Shown: positions 8,272 to 17,438, numbered from the stretch's first letter. The stretch: DNA of 41,566 nt from an uncultured Veillonellaceae bacterium (GCA_900315575.1 OMZR01000006.1:1-41566), one strand, 5' to 3'. Notes: generated by a model not told the origin, from the letters alone. Numbers and translations: made by a program.

Positions 8272-8323
8272 AACTACCCTCTCGGTCACGCTTCGCGTGC
8301 CAGCTCTCCCAGAGGGAGAGCCT
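8272..8323. repeat. half-length relative of the palindromic element
   Basis: The block runs from AACTACCCTCTC through a small CACGC-TTC-GCGTG hairpin to AGCTCTCCCAGAGGGAGAGC. Its two outer motifs match those of the element at 1284-1435, but the other arm is missing. It lies between the pyrD stop and the pyrD terminator. Confidence 0.6.
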
Positions 8324-8354
8324 GCCCTATAAAGCATGTTTCATATCCTGCCAT

Positions 8355-9278
8355 TCAGGCTTCGAGTGCGCCGACCAAGTCTCTGGCATGTGCGATGCCA
8401 TGGCGTTCGAGGTAGCTGTCCAGCTCCTCAGCGACTGTCACGACGGCGCGCGGGTTGCGGAAATTCTCGGCACCGACTTCGACGGCAGACGCGCCCGCAA
8501 GCAGGAACGCGACGGCGTCCTCGCCTGTCTGGATGCCGCCGCAGCCAATAATTGGAATCTGCACGGCCTTCGCCGTCTGCCAAACGAGGCGCAGCGCGAG
8601 CGGACGGATGCAGGCGCCGCTGAGGCCGCCCGTGATATTGCCGAGCAACGGCTTCCTGCGCTCGACGTCAATCGCCATGCCCATAAATGTATTGCAGACC
8701 GTCAGCGCATCCGCCCCCGCCGCTTCAACGGCTTTTGCCATGACCGTGATGTCCGTGACATTCGGCGAGAGCTTGACGATGACGGGTTTCTTCGTATGCG
8801 CCTTGACTTCTGCGGTCACGCTGGCCGCCGCCTCGGGCTTCGTGCCGAAGACGATGCCGCCTTCCTTGACATTCGGGCACGAGATATTGACTTCGAGCGC
8901 GGCGACGCCATCCACATCGAGCTTTTCGGCAAGCTCGCCGTATTCTTCCGCCGTGCCTGCCGAGATGTTCACGATCAGCGGCGCGGCGAGCTTCCCCGCC
9001 TTTGGCAGGATGCCCTCCAGGAAAACCTCGACACCAGGGTTCTCGAGGCCGATGCAATTCAGCATGCCCGCTGGCGTCTCGGCGATGCGCACGCCCGCGT
9101 TGCCGCTGCGCGGCTCCGGCGTGATGCCTTTCGAAAGGATGGCGCCAACGTCGGCCATATCGACGAAGTCCTCATATTCGACGCCGAAGCCGAACGTGCC
9201 CGACGCGCCCATGACGGGCGTCGCGAGGTGCAGTCCGCAGAAATCCGTTGCAAGTCGTTCCTTATTCATGCGATTCAT
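8355..9278 (-). CDS. pyrD: dihydroorotate dehydrogenase B, catalytic subunit
   Basis: PyrD (class 1B) oxidises dihydroorotate to orotate in pyrimidine synthesis, with FMN at its active site and electrons passed to NAD through PyrK. The 307-residue protein has a TIM-barrel sequence with the catalytic cysteine in NISCPNVKEGG (Cys134). FMN-binding segments include the VKLSPNVTDI strand, the LTVCNTFMGM stretch and GCGGIQTGEDA. The ATG at 9278 overlaps the pyrK stop as ATGA and has AGAGGAGG seven bases upstream, so the two are translationally coupled. That coupling and the PyrK partner support class 1B. Confidence 0.96.
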   Translation of the reverse strand: MNRMNKERLATDFCGLHLATPVMGASGTFGFGVEYEDFVDMADVGAILSKGITPEPRSGNAGVRIAETPAGMLNCIGLENPGVEVFLEGILPKAGKLAAPLIVNISAGTAEEYGELAEKLDVDGVAALEVNISCPNVKEGGIVFGTKPEAAASVTAEVKAHTKKPVIVKLSPNVTDITVMAKAVEAAGADALTVCNTFMGMAIDVERRKPLLGNITGGLSGACIRPLALRLVWQTAKAVQIPIIGCGGIQTGEDAVAFLLAGASAVEVGAENFRNPRAVVTVAEELDSYLERHGIAHARDLVGALEA

Positions 9279-10048
9279 GCGAATACCTCCTCTGCCGGGA
9301 ATACAGGGCCGTCGACGCAGACCTTCTTGCGCGTGCCCGCTGTCGTCTCGAACGTGCAGCCGAGGCAGACGCCGATGCCGCAAGCCATGCGCTTTTCGAG
9401 CGAGACCTCGCAGGGCAGGCCGCTCGCCTTTACGATTTCTGCGATCCCCTTCATCATGATCGTCGGCCCGCACGTTACAACGCCCGCGGGCTGCTCCTTT
9501 TTGAGCACGTCCGGCAGCAACGTCGTCGTAAAGCCCTTCGTACCAAACGAACCGTCATCCGTCGTCACGTAGATTTTCTCAGCCAAGGGCGCGAGCAAGT
9601 CCTTCCAGAAGATTTCCTTTTCATTCCGGCCGCCGATCAGGAACAGCGGCTTTTCCGGCAGGCTCTTCGCGAGAAAGATCAGTGGCGCGATGCCGAGACC
9701 GCCGCCAACGAGCAGCTGCCGCCCCTCGCGCAGCGTGAAGCCATGACCGATCGGCCCCTCGACGCTCAGGAGTTCGCCCTGCTTCATCTTCGTAAACGCC
9801 CTCGTGCCGCGGCCAACGAGGCGGTAGATGATCGTGATCGTGCCTGCGGCCGGGTCGGCGTCCGCAATGCCGAACGGACGGCGCAAGAACGTCGCCTGGT
9901 CGTTCGGCTTCATGACCATGACGAACTGTCCCGGCTGCGCTTCGATGGCGAGCAGCTGCGCATGGAGCACCATGCGATAGATGCCGTCGGAACTCCCTGA
10001 AATCGGCACGTTTTCCAGCACAGGCGCTTCGATGACGTGTTTCTTCAT
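9275..10048 (-). CDS. pyrK: dihydroorotate dehydrogenase B, electron transfer subunit
   Basis: PyrK carries FAD and a [2Fe-2S] cluster and passes electrons from PyrD to NAD+. The 257-residue protein has an N-terminal ferredoxin-reductase-type FAD domain (RRPFGIAD around residue 57), an NAD-binding segment (LLVGGGLGIAPL) and a C-terminal cluster site with Cys223, Cys228, Cys231 and Cys244 in the spacing C-x4-C-x2-C-x12-C. The ATG at 10048 follows GGGAGAAAG. It overlaps pyrD by four bases. No clear promoter fits the short gap to the upstream terminator, so it may depend on read-through from the ilv-leu operon or on a promoter inside ilvB. Confidence 0.96.
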   Translation of the reverse strand: MKKHVIEAPVLENVPISGSSDGIYRMVLHAQLLAIEAQPGQFVMVMKPNDQATFLRRPFGIADADPAAGTITIIYRLVGRGTRAFTKMKQGELLSVEGPIGHGFTLREGRQLLVGGGLGIAPLIFLAKSLPEKPLFLIGGRNEKEIFWKDLLAPLAEKIYVTTDDGSFGTKGFTTTLLPDVLKKEQPAGVVTCGPTIMMKGIAEIVKASGLPCEVSLEKRMACGIGVCLGCTFETTAGTRKKVCVDGPVFPAEEVFA

Positions 10049-10075
10049 TTTCTTTCTCCCTACTCTACGCTCTCA

Positions 10076-10107
10076 CAAAAAGAACCGCTGCATCTTTGCA
10101 ACGGTTC
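10076..10107 (-). terminator. terminator after ilvB
   Basis: An 11-bp arm GAACCGTTGCA pairs with TGCAGCGGTTC around a 4-base loop on the minus strand, followed by TTTTTG. It lies between the ilvB stop and pyrK, leaving only about 30 bases before the pyrK start. Confidence 0.8.
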
Positions 10108-10120
10108 CATTTTATCATGA

Positions 10121-11788
10121 TTACTTGAATTCGACAAACTCGCCGACGCTGCCCTTGATCATCGGCTCGACGAAGCTGCGGTGCACCTTCATGACGATGA
10201 CATGCGGCTGCGTCGCATCGGCCATAGCGTCGGCAAATGCGACAGCAAAGCCTTCCTGCGTATCGACGGTCTCCGCGTGGATGCCGAAGCTCTCGGCGTA
10301 TTTCGCGTAATCCATCGGATAGTCGAATTCGCAGGCGATATAGCGCTCGTTGTAGTTGACTTTCTGCAACTGGCGGATCATGCCGAGGCTCGTGTTGTTC
10401 ACGATGATCGAGATGATGGGCAGGTGCAGGCGCGCAATCGTATAGTATTCGTTGCCCGTCATCTTGATGCCACCATCACCCGCGACATGCACGACGCGCC
10501 GCGATCCGCCATAGTAGAGCTGCGCACCCATGGCGGCGGGCAGGCCGAAGCCCATCGTGCCGAGGCCGCCCGAGGTCAGCCATGTGCGCGGCTCCTCGAT
10601 GGCGAGGTGGAGCGCCGCCCACATCTGGTGCTGGCCGACATCCGTCGCGAACGCATACGGCTTGCCCGCCGTCGCTTTCGCGACGCTGTGCATGGCCCAC
10701 GGCACGGTCAGGCGGTTGACCTGGTAGTCATAGTCATACGTATCTTCCCACGCATGAATTTTCGCCCACCAGTCCGCGCGATTGCTCGTCGGCTCGCGCT
10801 TCATGAGCAAAGCGAGAATCGTCTTCATGTCGCCCGCGAGGCCGAGCGAATGCGCGACGTTCTTGTCGATTTCGGCCGGGTCGATGTCGATGTGGATGAA
10901 CTTCGTTCCCTCGGTGTACTTGTCGAGATTGCCCGTCTGGCGGTCGCCGAAGCGGCTGCCGATCGCGATGACGAGGTCGGCGTCGTTGATGGCATAGTTC
11001 GCGGCCTTCTTGCCGTGCATGCCCGCAAAGCCAAGCGACTGCGGATGCGATCGCGGAATGGCGCCGAGCCCCATGAGCGTGTGGACGACGGGCAGATGAT
11101 AGCGCTCGATGAACGCCTGCACCTCTTTCGACGCGCCCGCCGAAATGACGCCGCCGCCGACGATGACGACGGGCTGCTTCGCCTCGGCAATCTCACGCTC
11201 GGCCTCGGCAACGCAGATCAGAAAGTCAGCGTCTGGCTGGCCCGGCTTCCTGACCTTTGGCGTTTCCGGCGTGTATTCGACTTCTTCAAAGAACAGGTCG
11301 CGCGGCACATCGACGAGCACGGGGCCCGGACGGCCATGACGCGCGATGGCAAATGCCGCGCGCACGGTCGGCACGAGCTCTTCGGCACTCTTGACCTTAT
11401 AGTTGTGCTTCGTGACCGGCATCGTGACGTCGAGGATATCCGTCTCCTGAAAGGCATCGCGGCCAAGCGAGGCCGTATCGACCTGCCCCGTGATGGCGAC
11501 GATGGGGATGGAATCCATGAACGCCGTCCCGAGACCCGTGACGAGATTCGTCGCGCCGGGGCCGCTCGTCGCGATGCAGACGCCGACCTTGCCCGAAGCG
11601 CGCGCATAGCCATCGGCCGCATGCGCAGCATTCTGCTCGTGCGTCACGAGAATCTGGCGGAGGTCTTTCGCATCATAGAGCGCGTTGTAGAGTGGCAGGA
11701 TCATGCCGCCGGGATAACCGAAAATGGTGTCAACGCCCTGTTCGCGCAGACACGCGAGGACTGCCTGTGCTCCCTTCATCGCTGTCAT
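10121..11788 (-). CDS. ilvB: acetolactate synthase, large (catalytic) subunit
   Basis: This thiamine diphosphate enzyme condenses pyruvate with pyruvate or 2-oxobutyrate at the first common step of valine, leucine and isoleucine synthesis. The 555-residue protein has the catalytic glutamate in THEQNAAHAADGYARASG (Glu51). The ThDP/Mg site runs from GDGG (437-440) to the NN pair (464-465). The central domain contains an FAD-type segment (IGSRFGDRQTGN). The start at 11788 follows AAAGGTGTGA. It is the last gene of the ilv-leu operon, separated from its small-subunit gene ilvN by four other genes, an unusual order. A catabolic acetolactate synthase is less likely given this context. Confidence 0.95.
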   Translation of the reverse strand: MTAMKGAQAVLACLREQGVDTIFGYPGGMILPLYNALYDAKDLRQILVTHEQNAAHAADGYARASGKVGVCIATSGPGATNLVTGLGTAFMDSIPIVAITGQVDTASLGRDAFQETDILDVTMPVTKHNYKVKSAEELVPTVRAAFAIARHGRPGPVLVDVPRDLFFEEVEYTPETPKVRKPGQPDADFLICVAEAEREIAEAKQPVVIVGGGVISAGASKEVQAFIERYHLPVVHTLMGLGAIPRSHPQSLGFAGMHGKKAANYAINDADLVIAIGSRFGDRQTGNLDKYTEGTKFIHIDIDPAEIDKNVAHSLGLAGDMKTILALLMKREPTSNRADWWAKIHAWEDTYDYDYQVNRLTVPWAMHSVAKATAGKPYAFATDVGQHQMWAALHLAIEEPRTWLTSGGLGTMGFGLPAAMGAQLYYGGSRRVVHVAGDGGIKMTGNEYYTIARLHLPIISIIVNNTSLGMIRQLQKVNYNERYIACEFDYPMDYAKYAESFGIHAETVDTQEGFAVAFADAMADATQPHVIVMKVHRSFVEPMIKGSVGEFVEFK

Positions 11789-11827
11789 TCACACCTTTCT
11801 TTTCAAAATCGGAGAATGTTCCGATTT

Positions 11828-12895
11828 TCAGACGCGCTCACAGATGACGTCGGCCATCTCGTCCGTCGTGACTTTCTGGAAGCCTTCCTTATAAAGGTCG
11901 GCCGTGCGATAGCCGTCATTGAGCGCCTTGTCCACCGCCGCCTCGACGGCGTCGGCCGCTGCCTCTTCGTGCAGGCTGTAGCGCAGCAGCATCGCCGCCG
12001 AAAGCACCGTGCCCATCGGGTTTGCAATGCCCTTGCCCGCGATGTCGGGCGCGCTGCCGTGAATCGGCTCGTAGAGGCTCGTGTCCGTGCCAATCGATGC
12101 CGATGGCAGCATGCCGATGGAGCCGCCGACGACGGCCGCCTCGTCCGAAAGGATGTCGCCGAACAGGTTGCCTGTCACGATGACGTCGAACTGCGCGGGC
12201 TTGATGGCGAGCTGCATGGCGCAGTTGTCGACATAGAGGTTATTGAGCTCGATGTCGGGATACTTTTTCGCGACTTCGGCCGTCGTGCGGCGCCAGAGGC
12301 GTGACGTCGCGAGCACGTTCGCCTTGTCGACGGAAGTGACCTTGCCACGGCGCAGCTTCGCCGTCTCGAACGCGAGCTTCGTGATGCGCTCGACCTCGGG
12401 CACGGAATAGTTTTCAAGGTCCCAGGCGCGCTCGGCACCGTCATGCCGTTCGGACTCGCACTTGTCGCCGAAGTAGATGCCGCCGATGAGCTCGCGCACG
12501 ATGACGAGATCGACGCCCTTCGCAAGCTCCGGTTTCAGCGGCGAATACTCGACGAGCGCATCCGCGACCTTGACAGGGCGCAGATTCGCATAAAGGCCGA
12601 GCTGCTTGCGCAGGCCGAGGATGGCTTTTTCTGGGCGCAGGGCTGGATCGACATTATCCCACTTGTCGCCACCGACCGCGCCGAACAGCACGCCATCCGA
12701 CGCCTTGCATGCCGCGACTGTATCATCGGGCAACGGCGTGCCGAACTTGTCATAGGCCGTGCCGCCCGCGTCCTTGTACGTGAACGAGAGGCCGAGACCG
12801 AACTTTTCATCTGCTTTCTTCAAAACCTTGACGGCCGCATCCGTGATCTCCTTGCCGATGCCGTCGCCGGGAATGACCGTAATCTTATATGCCAT
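11828..12895 (-). CDS. leuB: 3-isopropylmalate dehydrogenase
   Basis: LeuB oxidatively decarboxylates 3-isopropylmalate to the leucine precursor 2-oxoisocaproate using NAD+. The 355-residue length is typical. The N-terminus ITVIPGDGIGKEI, the substrate-binding RPVK and VRELIGGIYFG segments, the catalytic Lys in SVDKANVL and the metal-binding aspartates in GNLFGDILSDEA all match the family. The adenosine site EPIHGSAPDIAGKG is intact. It lies 15 bases after leuD and 39 bases before ilvB in one operon. Confidence 0.97.
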   Translation of the reverse strand: MAYKITVIPGDGIGKEITDAAVKVLKKADEKFGLGLSFTYKDAGGTAYDKFGTPLPDDTVAACKASDGVLFGAVGGDKWDNVDPALRPEKAILGLRKQLGLYANLRPVKVADALVEYSPLKPELAKGVDLVIVRELIGGIYFGDKCESERHDGAERAWDLENYSVPEVERITKLAFETAKLRRGKVTSVDKANVLATSRLWRRTTAEVAKKYPDIELNNLYVDNCAMQLAIKPAQFDVIVTGNLFGDILSDEAAVVGGSIGMLPSASIGTDTSLYEPIHGSAPDIAGKGIANPMGTVLSAAMLLRYSLHEEAAADAVEAAVDKALNDGYRTADLYKEGFQKVTTDEMADVICERV

Positions 12896-12910
12896 GAAAC
12901 TTCCTCCGCC

Positions 12911-13408
12911 TTATTTCTTCGACTGCTGCTTCACATACTCCACGAGGCCGCCCGCTTTCGCGATGTCCTGGATGAAGCCCGGCAGCGGATGCGCCTTAAA
13001 AGTGTCGCCCGTCGTGAGGTCGTGGATGACGCCCGTCGAGACATCGACAGAGAGCTCATCGCCCGCATGGATTTTCTCGACATCTGCGCCGATTTCGAGC
13101 AGCGGCAGGCCGATGTTGATGCCGTTGCGGTAGAAGATGCGCGCGAAGCTTGCGGCAATCACGACTGGAACGCCCGAGGCTTTGATGGCGACCGGCGCGT
13201 GCTCGCGCGACGAGCCGCAGCCGAAGTTCTTGCCGCCGACCATGATGTCGCCGTCTTTGACATTCTTTGCGAACGTCTCGTCGATGTCGACCATGCAGTG
13301 GCTCGCAAGCTCCTTCGGATCGAACGTATTGAGATATCGTGCCGGAATGATGACATCCGTGTCGATGTTGTTGCCGTAACGCCAGACTTTTCCTTTCAGT
13401 TCCGCCAT
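12911..13408 (-). CDS. leuD: 3-isopropylmalate dehydratase, small subunit
   Basis: LeuD forms the swivelling domain of isopropylmalate isomerase, which converts 2- to 3-isopropylmalate together with LeuC. At 165 residues it is the short form found with Clostridia-, Thermotoga- and archaea-type LeuC, rather than the ~200-residue proteobacterial form. The opening [22 protein letters not shown] and the [15 protein letters not shown] loop are the family signatures. Its start directly abuts the leuC stop, implying translational coupling. Confidence 0.96.
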   Translation of the reverse strand: MAELKGKVWRYGNNIDTDVIIPARYLNTFDPKELASHCMVDIDETFAKNVKDGDIMVGGKNFGCGSSREHAPVAIKASGVPVVIAASFARIFYRNGINIGLPLLEIGADVEKIHAGDELSVDVSTGVIHDLTTGDTFKAHPLPGFIQDIAKAGGLVEYVKQQSKK

Positions 13409-14671
13409 TTATTTTACCTCCTTCGGCTCGGCGATGCGGCCGAGGATCGCGCTCGCGGCCGCCGTCTGCGGGCCTGCGAGATAGACTTCGCTCGTGACAT
13501 CGCCCATGCGGCCGCGGAAATTGCGGTTCGTCGTCGAGACGCAGCGCTCGCCGGCCGTCATGATGCCCATGTAGCCGCCGAGGCACGGGCCGCATGTCGG
13601 ACACGAGACGACGCAGTGCGCATCGATGAACGTATCGATGTAGCCACGATGCATGGCTTCCTTGTAAACGGCCTGGCTGCCCGGAATCACGATGCAACGC
13701 ACATCGGGATGGACTTCATGGCCCTCGAAGATGTTCGCGGCGATTTCGAGGTCTTCGAGGCGGCCGTTCGTGCAGGAACCAATGACGACCTGGTCGATCT
13801 TGATGGGCTCTTCGATGGCAGCCACGGGCTTCGTATTGCCCGGCAGATGCGGGAACGCCACAACCGGCGTGAGCTTCGAGAGGTCGATTTCGACGGTCTG
13901 GCAGTATTTCGCATCCGGGTCGGCAGCGACCGGCTCGTATGGCTTTTTCACGCGGCCCTTGACATACGCCTCCGTGATGTCGTCATACGGGAAGATGCCG
14001 TTCTTGCCGCCCGCCTCAATGGCCATGTTTGAGATCGTCAGGCGGTCGGTCATCGTGAGCTCATGCACGCCCTCGCCCGTGAATTCGAGCGACTTGTAGA
14101 GCGCGCCATCGACACCGATCATGCCGATGAGCGTCAGGATGACATCCTTGCCCGTGATGTCCTTCGGCTTCTTGCCAGTCAGATGGACCTCAATTGCCTC
14201 CGGTACCTTGAACCATGCCTTGCCCGTCGCCATCGCCATGCCAAGATCCGTCGAGCCGACGCCCGTCGAGAAACCATTGACCGCACCATACGTACAGGTA
14301 TGCGAGTCTGCGCCGATCGTCAGCATGCCCGGCCCCACGAGGCCGAACTCCGGCAGGATGACGTGCTCGATGCCGACGCGGCCCTGCTCGAAGTAGTTGA
14401 CGATGCCCTGCGCCTTTGCGAAATCGCGCACGATCTTCGCGAGGCCTGCGCTCTTGATGTCCTTCGACGGCTGGAAATGATCCGGCACGAGCGCAATCTT
14501 CGTGTTGTCAAAGACCTTGCCGCCGATCTCGTTGAACTTCGCAATCGACGGCGGCGCCGTGATGTCGTTCGCAAGCACCATGTCGAGCTCGCACGTGATG
14601 AGCTCGCCTGCGTGCACCTCCGCGAGGCCGGCGTGCCGGGCGAGAATCTTCTCGCTCATATTCATGCCCAT
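13409..14671 (-). CDS. leuC: 3-isopropylmalate dehydratase, large subunit
   Basis: LeuC holds the [4Fe-4S] cluster of isopropylmalate isomerase. With the start at 14671 (GGAGG nine bases upstream) it is 420 residues, the short type that pairs with the 165-residue LeuD. The cluster ligands lie in IGSCTNGR and in [10 protein letters not shown], and the [13 protein letters not shown] segment is intact. Upstream in-frame starts are rejected because they run into a hairpin at 14693-14720. That hairpin sits between ilvC and leuC and may set the ratio of the two parts of the operon. Confidence 0.96.
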   Translation of the reverse strand: MGMNMSEKILARHAGLAEVHAGELITCELDMVLANDITAPPSIAKFNEIGGKVFDNTKIALVPDHFQPSKDIKSAGLAKIVRDFAKAQGIVNYFEQGRVGIEHVILPEFGLVGPGMLTIGADSHTCTYGAVNGFSTGVGSTDLGMAMATGKAWFKVPEAIEVHLTGKKPKDITGKDVILTLIGMIGVDGALYKSLEFTGEGVHELTMTDRLTISNMAIEAGGKNGIFPYDDITEAYVKGRVKKPYEPVAADPDAKYCQTVEIDLSKLTPVVAFPHLPGNTKPVAAIEEPIKIDQVVIGSCTNGRLEDLEIAANIFEGHEVHPDVRCIVIPGSQAVYKEAMHRGYIDTFIDAHCVVSCPTCGPCLGGYMGIMTAGERCVSTTNRNFRGRMGDVTSEVYLAGPQTAAASAILGRIAEPKEVK

Positions 14672-14692
14672 GAAATTTGCCCTCCTTATAAA

Positions 14693-14720
14693 GAAAGCCT
14701 TCCCAAGTGGGAAGGCTTTC
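14693..14720 (-). terminator. hairpin between ilvC and leuC, possible attenuator
   Basis: A perfect 12-bp stem (GAAAGCCTTCCC and its complement) with a 4-base loop lies directly upstream of the leuC ribosome site. On the minus strand only TTTATA follows, so termination may be partial. It could instead be a processing or mRNA-stability element. Confidence 0.6.
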
Positions 14721-14769
14721 AACCTTCAGTATTCTATTTTACACGATTCCCTCGTGTTTTGCATCAAAA

Positions 14770-15783
14770 TCAGAAGGTCAGATCTTTCTTGTCGCGCAAC
14801 CACGGCATCATCTGACGGAGCTCGGCGCCGACCTTCTCGATCGGATGCTCCTCGGCGAGACGGCGCATCGCGAGGAAGTTCGCACGGCCGCCCGCACGGT
14901 TCTCCTGCAGCCACTTCGTGGCGAACGTGCCATCCTGGATTTCATGCAGGCACTTTTTCATTTCCTTCTTCGTATCTTCCGTGATGATGCGCGGGCCGAT
15001 GACATAGCTGCCATACTCAGCCGTGTCGGAGCACGACTGCACCATCTTCGTGATGCCGCCCTCGTAGCAGAGGTCGACGATGAGCTTCATCTCATGGAAG
15101 CACTCGAAATATGCCATCTCAGGCGGATAGCCTGCCTCGACGAGGACTTCGAAGCCCGTCTTCATGAGCTGACAGAGACCGCCCATCAGCACGCATTGCT
15201 CGCCGAAGAGGTCTTCTTCCGTCTCATCGCGGAACGTCGTCTGGAGGACGCCGGAACGCGTGCCGCCAAGTGCCTTTGCATAGGCAAGAGCGATGTCGAA
15301 GCACTTGCCAGAAGCATCCTGATGCACAGCGAAGACATCCGGAACGCCGGAACCTTCCGTGTACGTGCGGCGGACGAGATGGCCCGGGCCTTTCGGAGCG
15401 ACCATGAAGACATCGACGTCAGCCGGCGGAATGATCTGCTTGAAATGGATGTTGAAACCATGTGCGAAAGCGAGAGCAGAGCCGGATTTGAGGTTCGGAC
15501 CGATCTCCGTCTTGTAGACATCTGCCTGCTTCTCATCCGGGATCAGGACCATCGTGATGTCTGCCTTCTTGACCGCCTCGGCGACCGGAAGAACCGTAAG
15601 GCCATGAGCCTCAGCCTTTGCCTTGGACTTCGAACCCTCATAAAGGCCGACGACGACGCTCACGCCGCTGTCCTTGAGGTTCAGTGCATGGGCATGGCCC
15701 TGGCTGCCGTAGCCGATGACGGCAACGGTCTTGCCAGCGAGCATCTCGAGATCTGCATCCTGATCATAGTAAGTTTTTGCCAT
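14770..15783 (-). CDS. ilvC: ketol-acid reductoisomerase
   Basis: IlvC converts 2-acetolactate to 2,3-dihydroxy-isovalerate with NAD(P)H and Mg2+. The 337-residue class I protein has the Rossmann motif [15 protein letters not shown] near residue 25 and the knotted C-terminal domain with [11 protein letters not shown] and [12 protein letters not shown] metal ligands. The start at 15783 (MAKTYYDQD) has GAGGAGAGA upstream. It overlaps the ilvN end by 20 bases in another frame, so the two are coupled. Cofactor preference cannot be settled by eye. Confidence 0.97.
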   Translation of the reverse strand: MAKTYYDQDADLEMLAGKTVAVIGYGSQGHAHALNLKDSGVSVVVGLYEGSKSKAKAEAHGLTVLPVAEAVKKADITMVLIPDEKQADVYKTEIGPNLKSGSALAFAHGFNIHFKQIIPPADVDVFMVAPKGPGHLVRRTYTEGSGVPDVFAVHQDASGKCFDIALAYAKALGGTRSGVLQTTFRDETEEDLFGEQCVLMGGLCQLMKTGFEVLVEAGYPPEMAYFECFHEMKLIVDLCYEGGITKMVQSCSDTAEYGSYVIGPRIITEDTKKEMKKCLHEIQDGTFATKWLQENRAGGRANFLAMRRLAEEHPIEKVGAELRQMMPWLRDKKDLTF

Positions 15784-16300
15784 AATACTCTCTCTCCTCA
15801 CAATGTTCATAAATCGTATGTTCTCCGCGCTCCAGCGCGACGAGGCCCGTTCGGATGACTTCGCTGATTCCGTACGGTTTCAGGAGCTGCAGCAAGGCCG
15901 TGACCTTGTCATCATTTCCCGTGATCTCGAAAATCAGCGTCTGCGGCTTGACATCGACGACATGAGCCCGGAAAAGCTCCGCCATCTTCAGAACGTCGAG
16001 CCGGTTCGAATCATCCGCGCGCACCTTGATCATCGTCAGCCCGCGGCATACAGCAACTTCTGGATCCAGGCGTTCCACGCCGCGCACGACCGGCATCTTC
16101 TCGAGCTGCTTGATCATCTGCTCGACAAGATCTTCGTCCCCGTGCACCACGATCGTGATGCGCGAGAACTCCGGCGACTCCGTGACGCCCACCGACAAGC
16201 TGTCGATGTTGAACTCCCTCCTGGAAAACATGCTCACAACCCGCACGAGCACGCCGGTCTGGTTTTCGACAAAGACAGACAACACATGTTTCATGTCCAT
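15764..16300 (-). CDS. ilvN: acetolactate synthase, small (regulatory) subunit
   Basis: This 178-residue protein begins with an ACT domain ([17 protein letters not shown]...[14 protein letters not shown], residues 1-75) followed by the C-terminal activation domain of IlvN/IlvH. It stimulates the large subunit and confers valine feedback inhibition. The ATG at 16300 has GGGAGGAAG about seven bases upstream; a longer frame from 16393 is rejected because it crosses the promoter. It is the first gene of the ilv-leu operon, and its tail overlaps ilvC. The gene is sometimes named ilvH. Confidence 0.95.
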   Translation of the reverse strand: MDMKHVLSVFVENQTGVLVRVVSMFSRREFNIDSLSVGVTESPEFSRITIVVHGDEDLVEQMIKQLEKMPVVRGVERLDPEVAVCRGLTMIKVRADDSNRLDVLKMAELFRAHVVDVKPQTLIFEITGNDDKVTALLQLLKPYGISEVIRTGLVALERGEHTIYEHCEEREYYGKNLL

Positions 16301-16351
16301 TCTGTACTTCCTCCCGTGACGTTTGCGTGTAACGCTGTAAACATTGTATAC

Positions 16352-16380
16352 ATTATTACGCTTTTCCCGTCGTTTGTCAA
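16352..16380 (-). promoter_or_regulatory. promoter of the ilv-leu operon
   Basis: The minus strand has TTGACA (16375-16380), a 17-base spacer and AATAAT (16352-16357). The leader is only about 45 bases and contains no T-box or peptide attenuator. A near-palindrome ATTGTATACATT at the start region could bind a repressor; that is speculation. Confidence 0.7.
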
Positions 16381-16422
16381 CAGGGAAATGCATATTTTAT
16401 ACAAGAAATGTCCGCACCCACG

Positions 16423-17145
16423 TTATCCTCTTTCTTCTGGCAGCAGTTTCGACCGCCAATAGCGCTTCGTCAGCACATCGACAGCCGAGATACGGCCTTT
16501 CGGCAGGAAGCCGCCCGTATCGGCGAGTATGCGGCGACCATCGTCGAGAATCAGCGGATGTGCCGCAATCGGTGGAATCACCGATCCATCGATGGAGAGA
16601 TATGGCACGGGCGTATGGCCGACCGTCACGACGGGCGTGCCGTCATACGTATCGGCCATCGCGAAATCGCGCGTCCAGAGCAGTGTCTCCTCGTCCTGCT
16701 CCGTGAGCGGCACGCCGGGCTCGATACCTGCGTGCATGAACCAGTACGTCTGCCCGTCCTGCACGACTTCATAGGAAAGCTTCATATCGCGAATTGTCTT
16801 CGCCCATCGCGTCAGGAAATCATCGGCATCGCTTTTCTCCAGGCTGCGCAGGCTCTCGACTGTCGTGCGGCCGCCATTTTGCAGCCAGAGATTCCGCTCG
16901 ATGCCGAGACATGCCGCGAGCATCATTTCGTCATGGTTGCCACGCAGGAATACGAAGCCCGTCCGCTCGAAATGCTCCATGACCCACGTCATGACCTCGC
17001 AGCTCTCCGGCCCGCGATCCGTATAGTCGCCGAGGAAGATCGCGAGATCCCGCGTCCCGTCAAACGCCAGCTGCCGCCAGAGCGTCAGGAATTTCCGGAA
17101 GTTCCCATGGATGTCCCCGACCGCGAGGATGCGACGATATGCCAT
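16423..17145 (-). CDS. calcineurin-like metallophosphoesterase (PrpA/ApaH-type)
   Basis: This 240-residue protein has the three diagnostic metal-binding motifs of the PPP-type phosphoesterases: GDIHGN (10-15), GDYTDRGPE (39-47) and GNHDE (69-73). Later conserved histidines lie in FMHAG and VGHTPV. Relatives dephosphorylate phosphoserine/threonine or hydrolyse diadenosine tetraphosphate, and sequence alone does not decide which. The start at 17145 follows GGAGATGAG. It ends about 40 bases before the ilv-leu promoter and is divergent from the ATP-grasp operon. No convincing promoter is seen for it. Confidence 0.92.
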   Translation of the reverse strand: MAYRRILAVGDIHGNFRKFLTLWRQLAFDGTRDLAIFLGDYTDRGPESCEVMTWVMEHFERTGFVFLRGNHDEMMLAACLGIERNLWLQNGGRTTVESLRSLEKSDADDFLTRWAKTIRDMKLSYEVVQDGQTYWFMHAGIEPGVPLTEQDEETLLWTRDFAMADTYDGTPVVTVGHTPVPYLSIDGSVIPPIAAHPLILDDGRRILADTGGFLPKGRISAVDVLTKRYWRSKLLPEERG

Positions 17146-17278
17146 AGGCTCATCTCCTTCTCCGTTTCCTTCCTTTTATCTTGCTCCATGATACCATATT
17201 TTCCATCGCAAAAAAAGAATCATCCGACTGTATTAATACAAACTTCTGTCAAAAGTCTCGCTTTTAACGAACGCCTCA

Positions 17279-17307
17279 TTGACATTCGTCCTAAAGCTAT
17301 CTATACT
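17279..17307 (+). promoter_or_regulatory. promoter of the ATP-grasp/alpha-E/transglutaminase operon
   Basis: TTGACA (17279-17284), a 17-base spacer and TATACT (17302-17307) make a near-consensus sigma-A promoter on the plus strand. Transcription would begin near 17314, giving a leader of about 125 bases with two hairpins before the first gene. Confidence 0.85.
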
Positions 17308-17331
17308 AGAGACAAACAATATGTACAACAT

Positions 17332-17406
17332 ATCGCACCCGCTCCGGATGCGATGAAGATGAGGCAAAGATACCCGAGATACCTTCTCGGCGTCTTTGCC
17401 TTTTTT
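17332..17406 (+). ncRNA. structured leader with intrinsic terminator (candidate cis-regulatory RNA)
   Basis: The leader has two consecutive hairpins. The first pairs ATCGCA (17332-17337) with TGCGAT (17349-17354), with an inner CCG/CGG helix capped by a CTC loop. The second pairs GGCAAAGA (17363-17370) with TCTTTGCC (17393-17400), plus an inner CCGAG/CTCGG helix, and is followed at once by TTTTTT. This is a strong intrinsic terminator placed before the coding region. It could be an attenuator, or the end of a ~90-base small RNA. I do not recognise a known riboswitch class. Confidence 0.75.
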
Positions 17407-17438
17407 GTACGAAAAATCATTTCCAAAGGGTGATTTCC

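Noticed and set aside
16301..16351. Leucine or valine peptide attenuator before ilvN
   Set aside because: The leader is about 45 bases, with no short reading frame rich in Leu, Val or Ile and no terminator.
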